Below, in pieces: positions 35,340-49,359 of a DNA stretch of 64,000 nt (position 1 is its first letter; each line of letters starts with the position of its first letter). Where the stretch lies: NCBI GenBank assembly GCA_028023455.1, contig JAQFVV010006739.1:64001-128000 (forward strand), in the 5' to 3' direction. Source of the stretch: Epiperipatus broadwayi (taxonomy: Eukaryota; Onychophora; Udeonychophora; Euonychophora; Peripatidae). The notes under the pieces were generated by a model. The model was not told where the DNA came from and made no database searches. It saw nothing but the letters and a program-made list of their open reading frames with translations. The position numbers were made by a program, and so were the translations under genes.

Positions 35340-35970
35340 ATATGTCAAAATACTAGAGTTTCTCTATGAATAATGAAAGGAATATGTCTTGTATTTGGAT
35401 AAATCTTTTTTTAATTATCCTATAAAGCCTGACATTCATGATAGAAGCTCCACCCCAAAGCACTTTTGCCATTTAACCTCATTTTCTATAAAACATTTAT
35501 CTTTTGAAACATATCTCATCTGTTAGTTGTGCCAAAGATATTTCTACAAACCAGTAGGTATTCATCAATTTGCAAATTTTATAGATATCTGATAAAAATC
35601 ACTAAATTAGTATCTTTCATATTGTCAGTTGACTCATCAAATTGTATAGCAAATATAGTAATTTGCTTGATTTGTGATAATAATGTTGACATGATATTGT
35701 CAATAGGTATCTATTCCTCTTTTAATTGTGTCATGTGACACAACTTCTTTTTTAAATGTTTGATATTTCAGAACCATGGATAATTTCACAATTTTTTATT
35801 GCCGATACTAAGAAGAGATCTTCATTTTTTGTACAAGCTTTTTTTTTTGTTTTAGCAATTAATAAAACAATTTTAAAAAAAGCTTTTACAAATTTGTCAT
35901 TTAATTTAGTATGCTTTGAAAGAAATGTCTTTCTTTCAAAAAATACAATTGCCTTACTCTAAAATTTACT
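35340..35970 (-). pseudogene. hAT transposase relic (ZBED5/FAM200-like)
   Basis: Minus-strand translation, read across frameshifts, gives in order: a KTKKKACTKNEDLFLVSAIK block (about 35800-35860), KRGID and SQIKQITIFAIQFDESTDNM (about 35608-35690), LVIFIRYL (about 35580-35600), and IPFIIHRETL near 35345-35375. The order and spacing match hAT-family transposases of the ZBED5/FAM200/SCAND3 type. Those have an IAKxKKPHTIAEDLLLP block, then the catalytic-region FAIQLDESTD motif, and later a CIIHRE motif. Many stops show it is dead. The BED zinc finger expected upstream (beyond 35970) and the C-terminal dimerisation domain were not recognised. No terminal inverted repeats were found. Confidence 0.8.
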
Positions 35971-35974
35971 ATAC

Positions 35975-37495
35975 ACAGTATCTAAATAGTGACTAAATGT
36001 ACCATGTGTCATACAATCATTGGACAACTGTTTCTGGAAGACCACATACAGACTTTAATAGATGATAATATAAGGGCACAAATCTATATTTCAAATAAGA
36101 AGGATCATATTCATAATTTTTTCATATGAAATTTTCTGCACCTTTTCCACTTGGTCTTGAAAATAATGTGGATAGATCTAATAAAATGAGAAACTCTGGT
36201 GCATCTCTAAAAATACATTGTTTTTATTAGTCACTTATCCATCTCAGTGTTAAATTTTTAACAAATAATTATCAAATATATTGCTACCAATGGTATTATT
36301 TACAAAAATAAAACTAAGCTGTGCCAGTAAAACTATGACATTTATGAATTGTAAATAAATAGAGCGATGATTATTGGATCATATTACATAGCCTAACATG
36401 TAAATTTTCTCAGCAAAATGTAAAAAATATATTTGTATGTAAAAATAAATTTAATTATATACTTCTAATTAAAAATATACAATTTATTTTCATGACTCTT
36501 CTTGACAAGATCTGTAACTTCTATTTTGATAAACTTGGGTTTAGAGTAGTGATGAAATTAAAAGCAAAATATTGTTCAATTGATTTCCAGTTAAGACATA
36601 AAAAAATCAACTATCATGATGGAATTGTTATGCTTAGTCTGTTACCTTTGATAATTAAATTATTTATTTATTTAATAATCAATTGCAGAAGCAAATATAT
36701 TTTCAGCAAATCTATGCAGAGAACAGTGAAAGAGAAGATTACTTACTAAACAAATTCTGGATGGTAATAGTTTATGATTTCTCTTTTTTGTTTTATCTTC
36801 TAGATATGATATCCATTTACTGATAAATATTTGAAATATTAGATTGATCAGCTAAAGGCCATCTACTAAAAAATCCTAAGCTTGCTTAATATCAAAAAAA
36901 AGTCTGAATTATATATATGCTATCAAATTGTCATACATTTTTACATATGTAAATCCTTTAAAAAATAATTAATTGACCTCCCCCTCTTGTTTTCCATTGG
37001 GGATTTCAGTATGAACATTGCTATGCACCTACCCTCTGAGGTTTTCTCGTGAGCAATTGCTTTCATTTAAAATTAGTTGCCCATTTTCCTTACAAATATC
37101 TGCATTTTAGTTTTAGATTTTTTCAATAGATAAAATCTAAAATCAGAAATAACCATTGCATATTGCGTGAGGAATTTAGGAGGAAATCAGTTATGTAATA
37201 TAATTACAAAAATAAAAAAAAATAAAAAAGATAAGTAATTTTTGTTTTATTTTAAAATAAGACACTTATGTTTTAATAAATAAATAATATTTTAAATATT
37301 TTTATTTTTAAATATTCATATTTTTCTATTTAACTTGAGAGGAAAAGCTTTCAATTAAAGTTATTATATATATCATGAATATAATATAAAAAAATTATAA
37401 TATTTTTTTTTTCTGAAAATATATAAAATAAAAATATAATAAAAAAAAATACATATTTTACTTTCAAAAAATATATTTTATTCAATTATAGAGTA
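35975..37495. other. AT-rich spacer
   Basis: No gene recognised. The plus open frame 36492-36749 has no domain I know. The N-terminal part of the hAT relic may extend into the left edge. Confidence 0.5.
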
Positions 37496-37499
37496 AGGT

Positions 37500-38155
37500 A
37501 CATAATTGTGTATACAGGTAATAGTTAGAGCTGCTGTTAACAAGCCTTGTCTGCAATGGTTTCACAGGAATACAGTTCAAATAGGATGGTTAGGAGGTAG
37601 GTCATACCATCCCTGTCATCACAGCAATAGGGGGAGAATCCATCCTAACAAGGTCAGAGGCATCGTCCATAGAATAAAATGCAATGTCTTGAAACTTAAA
37701 TTTTTAGTTGATCCCAGGTCTGAATCACCAACTGTTCTGGGCAAGTCCTCTTGTCAATCTCCCTAGCCTTCCATATGAAATTTATAAGGAGGTCCTTGGG
37801 ACTATGGTCAATCCCACTTTCAAACAATAGTTTGCAACGTATAGTCCAAATCCCGAAGTTGACAAATGAAGCCAGCTGAATTAGGGCAAAAAGCCCCTTT
37901 TCAAAGGCCAGAGGAATCATTACATAAGTCAGGTCAGGTGCAGACATTTTCCTCAGAATCATGCCTCGGAGACAAGACCACGAATCACAATGGAACAGAA
38001 TGTGGTCCATGGTCTCTTCCTGCTTCCCGCACATTGGACATAAGGTATCGATGTTATAGCCTCTATTCTTAAACAGAATCTACAATGTCTTGAAGTGATT
38101 AAATTTACCAGTTACAATGCCATCATAAAGAGTTCCATTTGAATGATAATTAATA
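37500..38155 (-). mobile_element. LINE C 3' end: RT zinc-binding region plus 3' UTR
   Basis: On the minus strand a frame from about 38155 (one stop near 38085) to 37696 carries the retrotransposon zinc-binding motif CPMCGKQEETMDHILFHC. It is followed by FVNFGIWTIRCKLLFESG, a Trp/aromatic segment typical of this C-terminal domain in LINEs, and ends in a stop at about 37696. Below it, 37500-37695 is a GC-richer 3' UTR. Upstream RT and endonuclease domains are absent (5' truncation). The block contrasts in composition with its AT-rich flanks. It resembles LINE D in domain layout. Confidence 0.8.
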
Positions 38156-38159
38156 TTTT

Positions 38160-39630
38160 AGTTTTATTCTTAGAAGGCAGAAGTTTTTAGGAAAAAATAA
38201 AACTCTATAGTCAAAATGGGGAAATTAAATTGCGCAAAATTGTTGGATTTTTTTTCACATTTTATTTGCAAAGCAAAAACATTTATAAATGGTTTTTTTT
38301 GTTTCAAAATTGTTTTCAATCACTTGAAAGATGTTTTTATTTAGTAATTATAATATATATTTATAATTATATGATGATTAGACAGATTTATGAGAAAGAA
38401 AAAAAATACTTATTCTAGTTAATTAAAAATAAAATTTGTTTTTTTTTTTTATTTCTTTAAGTAAATTTATAGTTTTACAATGTTTTTATCCTTTTAATAA
38501 TGTTTAAATTAATTTTAATAATAATTTTATTAAACAATAGGTTTATTTTATCAAAAACTACATTAAAATGGAAGGCCATATTTAAATAACAATTAAATTT
38601 TGCAAACCTAACCTTGATTTAATGATAATATTTTGTCAAAAAAGAATTACATAAACATTGTAAACAAATGTAGAAATATCAAATAATTACACACACACTC
38701 ATATATATAAATTTAGTGATATCCAATGGAAATTTAGTTGGTTAAAACAATTTTAAAATGAAAATTGAGCAAATTAAAATCCAAATTCTGTATTATTTTT
38801 AAACCTGAACATAAAAGTTTTAAAATATAAATAAGCATCTCTGATAAAGCTTAAACTATATTATTACTATACAATGATGTAAAATTATGACAATAAAAAA
38901 AATCAGATTCAACAATATAGATTAAATAAATAATTTTATTCGCCAAAAACCTCAAAATGAAAGTAATATTAAAACTCAAGTTTTGTGTATATTTAACAAT
39001 TTCCATCCACAATTTTTTAATTTTCTTTCATTAAAAAAAATTAAATACAGTAAGAGGTATTTTTAAATTAGATTCTTAAACTATTTCTTACTGAGCAGTG
39101 ATTTCAAAAGATTTTAAAAGATTTACTTTTTTTCACTTAAGATATCAAAACAGATCTCAGCAGACATAGTCAAGAGACCAATTAGAAGAAATCTATTAAA
39201 TGTTGAAAACTAACAATATTCTTATATTTTACTGAAGAATAAGAAATCTGTTTAAAGTGCCGAACTAAAAAATTTGCAAATATAGTTACATAGAAGTTAT
39301 GAATAAAAGAAAAGAATCAATTTTCCTTTTTCTGGAAATGAGTATATATGCATACTGAGAGCAAGAGAAACTCTTTCAAGAGAAACTCTTTCAAATCAAA
39401 ATGTTTACCTTTTCTCTACTCCAGATTTTTATTTAATGACAAGCAAGTTCAATATATAGATATAAACTTGTGTGATAACTTATTCTATTCATTAAAAAAA
39501 AAATTGAAAAAGCAATAACAATTATTTATTGTTGAAGTCAATTAAGCATCCAATAATAAAATAGAACAGATTTTAGAAGTTAGACACATTTTAGGACAAT
39601 GTCTACTACATACAGTTAAGTTCAGAATAT
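38160..39630. other. AT-rich spacer
   Basis: No gene recognised. A small tandem direct repeat (CAAGAGAAACTCTTT twice) lies at 39362-39392. Confidence 0.55.
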
Positions 39631-39638
39631 TGTTCTGT

Positions 39639-39710
39639 GCAGTTTGACACAATGGTAGAGTGATGGACTTAAGAGCAAAAAGTTTCTAGATAGATTCTTA
39701 AGTGATAAAA
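39639..39710 (+). mobile_element. tRNA-headed SINE fragment
   Basis: GCAGTTTGACACAATGGTAG (A-box-like), GACTTAAGAGC (anticodon arm-like) and TTTCTAGATAGATTC (decayed B box) follow the order of a tRNA head. This is the best-preserved member of the family seen at 7596-7680 and 9861-9930. Confidence 0.6.
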
Positions 39711-40034
39711 AAAATTCTCAGTTTTGTAAATTGAGTGAAATTTTGGTTGTCATCAGCCTACTACTATTTGGATGCTTGAATATCACACGATTTCCCAAGC
39801 AACTATAAACTTATTTTACTTTTAGATCAAAATATTTGAAAATTCTAAATACATTTATATATACTATATAAAATGTACATTTAGTTTTCTTTTTAGACAG
39901 CATTACTTTGTATTTCATTAATGCCTTTACCAGGTGATAATAATCTTAGATTTTTTTTTTCCACTTGAATTTGGATTTACATTTATTTGATGATAATTTG
40001 TTCATTGTAATTTTCAAGCATACGTTTAAATTAT

Positions 40035-40700
40035 ATGTTGAACTATTTTCATTATCCAATATTAATTATTAATTTTTTACAAAAATTCAAACTTTATTTA
40101 TACTTTTCAAGTACTTTCAATTGCTAGTAATAGCATACAAGTTAGTAGAATTTCAAATAATATTGCTCTTCTCTTTTCATTAAGTTTTACTATTCTGATC
40201 ACTGCCAGTCCTACTATAGGAATTGAACCTGGGAGCTTTATAGATTTGTGAATATGGAATTTAAGATGGCACTCTAACCAGCTAGGCTATTCTGGCATAG
40301 GCAACAGTCAGTGATTTCTCCCTTTTTTTTAAGAGCTAAGTTAATGAAAGTTTTATGTAAAATTTTAATTGATTACTTATTTTGATAGAATAGCCAAGTT
40401 GCTTAGAATGGCACCTTAAATTCAATATTCAAGAAATATAAACACCTTAAGTTCAATTCCCATACTAATACTGCCACTTGTCAGGCTAGTAATATTTCAT
40501 TAAGAGAATAATGTCATTCAAAACATAGTGTTATATAGTAACCTTTGCATAATTACTAATAATTGAATGCATTTGAAAATTTTAAATAAAGTTTGAATTT
40601 TTCTAAAAACATTCAACAATTAATGTTAGATGGCAGAAATAGTCTAATATATAGTTATATAGTGTTACAATTAAAATATCGTCATCATAAACTTTCAGAC
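40035..40700 (+). mobile_element. Inverted-arm retroelement, second F2 copy
   Basis: The left arm (about 40035-40305, minus orientation) and right arm (about 40383-40700, plus) are inverted copies of each other and of the arms at 10288-11814. They share the tRNA-like head (AGAATAGCCnAGTTG near the centre), AATTCAATATTCAAGAA, TTTAAATAAAGTTTGAATTTT and a terminal GTCATCATAAACTTTCAGAC. The right end carries the terminal segment that the left arm lacks, the mirror image of the first copy. The centre (about 40306-40382) is only about 77 bp. It is more diverged than the first copy, and no TSD was recognised. Confidence 0.65.
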
Positions 40701-40709
40701 AAACAATAT

Positions 40710-43700
40710 GCAACTACTATATTTCTATTCTAATAATAAGTTTGCCTCGTAAAGGTTCATTGGCAAGATAAATGTTTCTGAAATTACATTATTGAGGAAT
40801 AAATCAAATATCTTTGCAATGACATGTAAACCAAAAGAGCATTATTAGTCGTCAATACTAATTTGAATTTTCAAATTGAAAATGCTTACTGAACTAATGG
40901 ATTTATTGCCTTATAGTATAAAATAAATGTATATATCTTGCTACCATTTACTGCTATTTATACCAGGTTTTTACTGCAATTATATTTTGAATGCACATGC
41001 ATATATATAAAAAACATTAATGTTATGCTGATCTATAAATTTAAACACTATTTTATTAACAGCCTCTCTCAGTATTCAATGCATAGAGAATGAAGGAGAA
41101 TGTGGCTTGAATTTCTTTTTTATCCATTCTTTTATTTTCCAATTTTATTGTAGGGTTAGATAATGACCAACTTTTCCAATCATCTCTGGCTTTATCACTA
41201 TGCTTCTCCGGGATATTAAAATTATGTTTTTGCTAAATAATAAGTGAAATCATATCTGCTTGAATATTATCCTGATAAATCTACAAAAACGTTCATATCT
41301 ATGTAGGTTGACTGAATTACCATTTCCATAAGTATTGAAAGTTTGCTTCCAACAACTATTAGTGGCAAACATTGACTAATGTATTTGAGTGCTTTTGTTT
41401 ATCAACAGTTAACATAGCACCATATCTAAATATACAAGTTTAACTTTACTTTGAGGCTTAACTACTAATATATCATATTACTGGGGCAATCAAAACTATA
41501 AAGTGTAAAATAGGATGGTAAATAAAGCATTGTGCAACAGTAATAAAGTGTATGGATGATTTACTATTATATGATATATGTGCTTCGAGTTTTTACTTTG
41601 CTAACAACAATGGTAATCCTTTTATAAATTAAAGGCATTACTAAATACATACATTCTGGATTTTCAGTATTTAGAGATTGAATTTTTTAAGTTTTTCAAT
41701 TTGGTTTCTTTCTTTGGGATGACTGATTGTAATATTTTATTTAATGGTGCACAGACATTTAACTACTGTGTTATGTTTACTACTAAAATATGATATAACA
41801 ATATCCATTGTGTTGAGAAATAGTAATCTTTTACATTCACATCATAACAATTTCAATTTTTATAACTATTTTAACAATTTCATAATTATGACAACAGTAA
41901 AGAGAAATATATATATATATATTATAAATTATGATTTCAAGAAAACAAAATTTTACAATTAAAAATAAAGAATGCATAAAATGTTATTTACAGAACTAAA
42001 TTGACAATTTTTCCAAACCTTTTCATAATTATCAATAATTTTATAATTTTCTGGCTAATTAATTAAGTGATCATAAGATGAAATATCTAGTTTTAAGCAA
42101 AGATACTGGTTTATCATAAAAAAAAAAAGGAATATAATGTGGAAAAGTTGTTAAAAAATGATTTTATGTGATATATGACATCACATCAATACTAGGATCT
42201 TTAATTTTTGGTCCACACAGTATGATAAAGTATTGATGGTTATTGAAATTATACTAGATGAGAGTCAGAAACTATGCTTCTTATATATGATTTCAGTAAT
42301 CAAGAGTGAAAAAATGTTTTAAAATAATTATATAAATCCTAAATAGAGTAAAATTTTAAAACAGTTATTGGTCTTTTTTATCTTCTTTTCATTTAGCTTT
42401 CTCCATTAATACTTCATTTACTCTTTAAGATAATGAAATAAGCAGATTGGACTAAGATTTGACTAAGACAAATACAACAATATTATATTACAAAACATTA
42501 ATATTTTCTTTATAAATCATGGACTTATTTATGACCTGAAAAAATTATTAGATTAAACTGGCATGAACTCAAAACTAAGTTGTGGGTATGAAAGATGGAA
42601 GTGACAATTACCATTTTATTGTTCTCAATATTTTTATAATGAATGAGAGTTTATATTTTTAAGTCATACTTCTAATTCTGTATACTCACAATTATAATAC
42701 TCTTTAATAAAAAGCATTCTTTTTTTGCCACAGAAATTGAATAGTTTGAACATTTGGTGAAAGTTTAGTCTGCTTGAATTAAACTTTACCATTTTCCAAT
42801 CTAAATTTTAGTACCATAATTTGTTTTATTTACTTAATTAATTAAATCTTCAGTAGTAATTATTGATTATTGTTATATTTTATTTTTTTTATCATCTAAA
42901 ATTTATTGATTGTTCAATATTTTTATTTAGTTGACTTATTAATGCTTTGTAATATGTAATTTGGTACACCTATAGAATGGCAATTTCAAAAAATAAGGTT
43001 CCAGAATCAATTGCCAGCTGAATAATTAAAATGATTAGTAATTAATTTTTCTATGTAAATACAAAGTTTATCAACATCATTTAATTAAAACCTTAGATGC
43101 AGATGAAAAATGGTTCAATGTTCTTAACTGCTTATAATGAAGTCTTTTAATCTTGAAGGCATAGTGAATAATTTTATATTTATAAATTGTTCTGATATCG
43201 AGTAATATAAATAAAAAAAACAATTCAGTTTGTGTGCTCAACCTATTAATAGGATATTCCAGTGTCGTGTTGTCATTTAAAACACTAATATAAATTAGTT
43301 ATACTAATGCACCAACAAGATCATTTTCTTCATGAAATAATATGAAATATTTATAAAATTAATCTTTTAATTTAAAATAGTTAAACATTTATATATCAGC
43401 GATTTATTTTAAATTTATTGTATGAAAGTGGAATAATTTATATAGCAATTCCTATCATTTGCCAAATAATTTTGATCACTTTTCAATTAAAGATGATTTA
43501 AGATCAATGTATGAATCAATACTGTATTTTGATATATATTAATAGTTGTTTAAAAATTCCTTCTGAAAATTTGATGATGAAGTTCTATTAGAGACAACTA
43601 ATCTACCATAATTCTAAGTTATAAGAGAAGCTATGTCTCACCTAGTCAGCAAAAATACTTTCTAGTTTATCTACCTCTATAAATATCTGAAGATGTAAAT

Positions 43701-43770
43701 ATAAATGGTTATTATGCATTGTTTTGTTGAAGTCTAACAAGAATAGAAATGTTTAACCACCTTCAGTTGA
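40710..43770. other. AT-rich spacer
   Basis: No gene recognised. At about 42960-43030 a patch with CAGAATCAATTGCCAGCTGAATA resembles a decayed SINE B box and tail. A short TA run lies near 41908-41920. Confidence 0.55.
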
Positions 43771-43774
43771 ATTA

Positions 43775-44620
43775 TGCACCACAAAATATAATTAATCACA
43801 TGCTCAGAGATTTGAACACAAATTCAGGCTTGAATTGGATAGTTAAGCTGGAACATAATAATCTAATTCAATATCTGGATTTAAATTTAAAGTGAACAAA
43901 CAATGCACTCCAATACAAAATGGTTATAAAAAAACCATATTAGAGGTTACATAGATATAAAATCTAAAATGTCAATGTCTCATAAATTAGCAGGGTTTAA
44001 AAACTTTTTATATCCCAATTATTTCCTATGTTAATATGAAGCAGATAGAATTGAGAACATTCAACATTATGTGGCTGATGTGATAAAAGCAGGTTATTAT
44101 AGAATGCACATACATAGATATATAGAGGAATTCAGAATCAAAAGTATTAATAAAACTGGCGATGGTAGAAATAATAAAAGCTGGATTGCTGTGCCATATC
44201 TATCATATATGACTAATAAAATAGCACTGATATGCTCAGACAAATATAATAACAGATTCAGAACAATAAATTTAAACAAACTCATTAATAATACAAAGAA
44301 CAAATTTTTGTGGTCTATGATGCAAGCTGCAGCCAAAAAGACTGTTCTTATGGATATTATGGGAAAACTATGACAAATCATAGAATCAGAATGACTCACC
44401 ATTCATTAATGTATAAGAATCTAAGATGAAGTCTGAAGCATCTAATTCATTTGCCTTTCTCAATTATGAAAGGGAACATGGCCATAGCTGTGATCCGAGT
44501 GCCGTTAGAGTTGTATGTGAAGAAAGAAACGATCACAAATGCAAAATAAAAGAGGTGTAGTTCATTACCCAAAATGAATATGTATGTAATGAACCAAAAA
44601 AGTAAAGCAAAAAATTAATG
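43775..44620 (+). pseudogene. Penelope-like element reverse transcriptase relic
   Basis: The translation gives, in order and across frameshifts: NSGLNWIVKLEHNNLIQYLDLNLK (about 43824-43893), SHKLAGFKNFLYP (about 43980-44020), then an open 100-codon stretch (44071-44373) with VIKAGYYRMHIHRYIEEF and SWIAVPYLSYMTNKIALIC. Further on, another frame reads YEREHGHSCDP and HKCKIKEV (about 44467-44560). This order (FLD-like strand, hKxxxfxxL linker, NGY-like helix, lPYvxgxxxxI motif, then the EH/K-IKE region before the end) fits the C-terminal RT and linker/endonuclease region of Penelope-like elements. The catalytic YADD-type motif lies upstream and is not recognised. It is dead. Confidence 0.65.
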
Positions 44621-44629
44621 TTTTCAGCA

Positions 44630-47600
44630 GACTGACCATGAATATGATGTGAAAACATTGAAAGTATAATTCATACAATAATATTATTAACAATTTTATA
44701 TTCAAACTTTGTATGAGTATTATTCTACATTAATATATCTTGATATGTATTTAATCATTTTTTCCTTTTAACTTTGATTAATTTTATTTTAAAATAAAAA
44801 GAATTCTTCCTTAAATAGCAGTTAAAACTAAAAATTGTGTATTCTCTTTTTATAGCCCTAAAAATTAATTGTGAAAGCTATAGAAAAGACTTATGATTAC
44901 TATTATATATCACTTTTTAAATGAAAGTAGATCTGTGATGAACTTGCACTTGTATTCGATAAATCTTGATATAAAAATATTAGAATATTAATATATATAC
45001 AAAAATATTAAAATATTATCCTTATATAAAATTTACTTTTTTAAACTATGGCTGACAGCTGATACACAATTGCTAAATAATTTCATTTCATTATTAAATT
45101 ATCAAAACATGAGAAATTCAGCTATATGACATCTATAATTCAAACAATACTAAATATTCATTTTTATAGAAATCTAGTTTATTTGACATTATAACAATTT
45201 ACATTTTTAATACAATATTTAGATGATAAAAATATAGATGCTTAAAAATACAACATATATTGTAATGGTAAATGAGCTTGAATCAGAAACCAAAGATATA
45301 CAATGCTATATTAAATATGTACTGTGAATCTTGATTCAAAGTAAATATTTATGTTAGAAAATTGAATGATTAATAAAATTTAAAAAAATCTAATATATAC
45401 ATAATAATATTAATAAAATGATGATCATGATGATATACAACATAAGTAGAAGTCCTTCCAAAAGTATTTTATTTGTTTTTCAGTTTCAATAAAATAAAAA
45501 AATGAACATTCAAGTGCCAAACCTTCTAACAAGAAAGTTTACTTTTGGAAAACTTATCAATGCCCAATCATCATCATTTACAAATTATTACCACCATCCC
45601 TGCATTCCCAGTGGATTACATGATTTTTAAGAATTGTGGATATTCAATCATATTGGATATTAAAAGCATTATGTTTGAAATAAGTTCAATAAGCAAACAC
45701 AAACTAAATAGATTTAAAAAAATAACTTAACAATTTATTAACAATGAATGCATCAACAAAAACTATCACAACTATTAATAAGTATATAAAATATGAAATA
45801 TAATAGTAATCAAAGATATTTCTATTTTCAGTTTAAGGTCTTATAATATCTTTAATGATCAGATCTTACTATGTAAAATATTTAAACAACCCTGGTTTTC
45901 TGTGGATATCATTCTTTTAATATATTTATGATTGTCTTCATTAATTCACTCAAATATAGTACTACTCCTTGGTGATGTTAGAGAGGAAATCCAGAAATAT
46001 TATTGACATTACATAGGATACAGTATCAGTAGATTTTAGGTAGTTCTTATAGCACTGTCCATTTTTTCCTTCATGACATTATTAAGGCAGGCAGTGCCTG
46101 GTTTTGGAAAACATCAGCATTAGTTTCTGGATCTGACTGCATTTTCCAAATGTTTTGACTGGTTAGTTTTTGTTGTTTAGTCATATATATTTTAGTTAGA
46201 TAAAGTCATCATATTTGCTGTCACAAATGAATTATTAAAAATTACTGCAAAACAGCAAGTTATCTAGATTATGGTGGAAAACAATTTTAATCAGCAAATT
46301 CTCTCCTCTAGATTGGATCACTACTACTACTTACATTGAGTCTTCAAATAAATTAAAGTAGACTAGGTTGCCTAAACTGGATTGAAATGAAATCCCTAGT
46401 TGCTTCTTTCAGACCTATTTGATATTGTTTAATAACATGTTTTTCAAACAATGGACTCATCACCAGCTTATTATTGAGATTTGACTTCTATTTCTCTTTA
46501 AAATATTATTAATTTCAAAATTTTAGTACCATTTTTAGATCTTCCATCACATTTAGTATAAAAATATGGGAGATTTTATTTAAAACTTCATTCAACAAAA
46601 GGCAAACTAAAAAAACAAAATGTTTCAAGTTTTTATAAGCTACACAATTCAACCTCTTGTGCATATTGAATTATTTTCTTTCTTCCTTTACATTATAATT
46701 CATCATTTTATTATTTCTTATATATTACAAACTAACTTTATTAAATATTTAACAATATGATTAATACATAAACTAATTTTTCTTTCAATTTTTTATGCAG
46801 TTTACATATTTATTTCTTAATTTCTACACATTTTTTTTTAAAACAAGTTTTTTTTTTCCATGCAGCTTTATAATATAATTAATTCAATCTACTATAAAAT
46901 TTGTTGTAGTTACAATATATAAAATTTTTGTTTTTATTTTTGGTATAATATAAAATCAAATCAAAAGTTTCAGAAATATTAAGTGGATATTGTTTATGGC
47001 AGTTACTATACCTATATGACTCTCTCTTTCATTCAATCTACAGTGAATGCATAACATTAAGTTTGTATCTATTAATTTATCAAAGGCAATAAATGTTCAG
47101 AGCAGCTCAGTGGTTGACATTGATGTCTACGGCATGAACAGGACTATTGTTTGGAGAATTTATATATTATTAGTAGCTTTCACATTTAATGTCTCTCTAA
47201 TTTTTTTGTAGTGAATTTATTTATTAATTTTAATATATGACAAAAATCATACTGTATATACCATTAAAGTAAGCCTACTATGAATGAGCCTTGAACGATT
47301 AAACTATGATAGTCATTTAAAAATTGAGTCTTTGACACATTTTTATATAAAAAAACAACAACATATATAATCTTTAAGAGATAGGGTCATGTGATCTATA
47401 ACTTATTTTTGACTATATATAATCTTTTTTATTTTTTAAATTATTTTGATTTTTTTAATTAAAATAATAATAGTTGTAATGTATTTAATATAAAAATAGC
47501 CTAATAAGAAATGATATTTCATCATATAATAGTATATTATCATTGTATTATCTGATATTGATAATTTTAATTTGATTTAATAGCAAAAGTCTTTGGGTCA

Positions 47601-49345
47601 TTGCTATAAAAACAATAATCATAAATAAAACACTGATAGCTAAAGATTCATAATTATTACGCAATATAAATTTTATACTACTATTAAACTGCAAATTGAA
47701 TGAAACAATCTTCCATTGTTAAAAATAAATAAATAGAAAGTTCACAAAATTGTTGTATACTATTACAATAAATCAATGGGTATTTTGCTAAATACTAACA
47801 TATTTTTGACACGTGAAAATGAAAATAACTTAGTTTCAAAAATATATTGTCTAAAAGTGAAACAAATCACTAATCCCCAAATTTTTCATTGTTTTCAGTT
47901 AAATTTTTAACAATTTCATTACAATACCTATATATCTAAATAAGTGTACCAAAATTGATGATTAAAAAAAATGTAGGTTCACAATAAAATACAATTATCA
48001 TAATAATATTAAAAGATATTACTGAAAATTTATTAAACCAAGAGAAGTCAAGTAAAATATACAGATAAAAAAAAAATATCAATATTTTGATTGTGATTTT
48101 TTTTAAATTCCATTCTATTGGATATGCAAAAGATAATATATATTCTGATTTATGAATATGTGAGATACAAATTATAAAGTACCTACTAGATTAATATAAA
48201 ACCATCTACAGTTAAAAGAATTGGTACCAAATCCAAGCTTATCAATCTTTATAAAGATTAATCAATGATTTCTGGATTCTCAACATTAATTAATGAAAAG
48301 TATGTAGAATATAAAACGAAAAACTGACATAATTTATCAATCCAATTAACGCCATGATAAATTAAAATAGTTTTAATTTCAAATTACATATATTTTATTA
48401 ATAGAGATATGAGTTAATTACAAAAAAACTCAAATATATTACAAAAACATGATCTCCATGAAATATATAACCACATAACCCTCAAAACTATTGTATGCAC
48501 TATCATAAAAAATACAAATATGTAAAATAGATACTAAGGATATCACCCCCATAGTCAGATAAATAATGGTTATATATATTTAACCTTCTTTGAGACAGAT
48601 AATTTAATATACATATACACATACTACATACATAGAGAGCTAACTAATAAAATCAAATTTTAAAATAGCAAGCATTAAATGTTTATACAGTTAATTAATT
48701 ATTTATCTACAAAGTTGAATAAACAAGGAAAATCAATTTATCAATTCTTTTATCAAAGAAATATAAATCGGGTCAAATGTAAAATTTAAAAGATTTTTTT
48801 TTTAACAACTACGAACAATTAACTTGACCAAATATAAAATTCTTAAAATTAAATTTTGGTAAACAGGTCTGGGTTACAGGTCTGATAAACTAAACTTCTT
48901 TACACTGATAAAGATTAAACTCTTTCAAAACTTTCCCACAGTAACAGGTTCCACCCTCACCCCCTAAAAATATCATGATTGGTCAGAAAACGCATTCCTA
49001 ATAAGGACATGGAAGTAATATTCTTGCAGTTTATTTTTCTTTCCCTTCTTTCATTACACTTCAGTCTTAAATAAAAAATAACAGAAAATGTCAAAATTAT
49101 AATGATTTAAAATATAACAAATAAAATTATCTTTAAAAAGAAAGTACAATTGTACAAGCCCTTTCCCCTTTTAAATAAAGAATTAGCAAATTTCCATATT
49201 ATTCATAAATAAATATAAACCAAATATGACAATTTTTCATTATAATTTTTAGATTTTATATTCATAAATATATGTATAAATGGCTGCAGAAAAAAGTTTG
49301 ATATTAACTGAAAAGATACCTTTTGATTCCTCTTGGAGGCCTTAA
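44630..49345. other. AT-rich spacer
   Basis: No gene recognised over this long interval. Around 45890-46400 the DNA is slightly richer in G+C and could hide an old transposon, but no motif is readable. A weak tRNA-like patch (AGCAGCTCAGTGGTTGACA) lies at about 47099-47150. Confidence 0.5.
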
Positions 49346-49359
49346 AGGAATTGAGTAGG

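Noticed and set aside
44097-44402. 101-codon minus-strand hydrophobic frame
   Set aside because: It is the antisense shadow of the Penelope-like RT relic on the plus strand.
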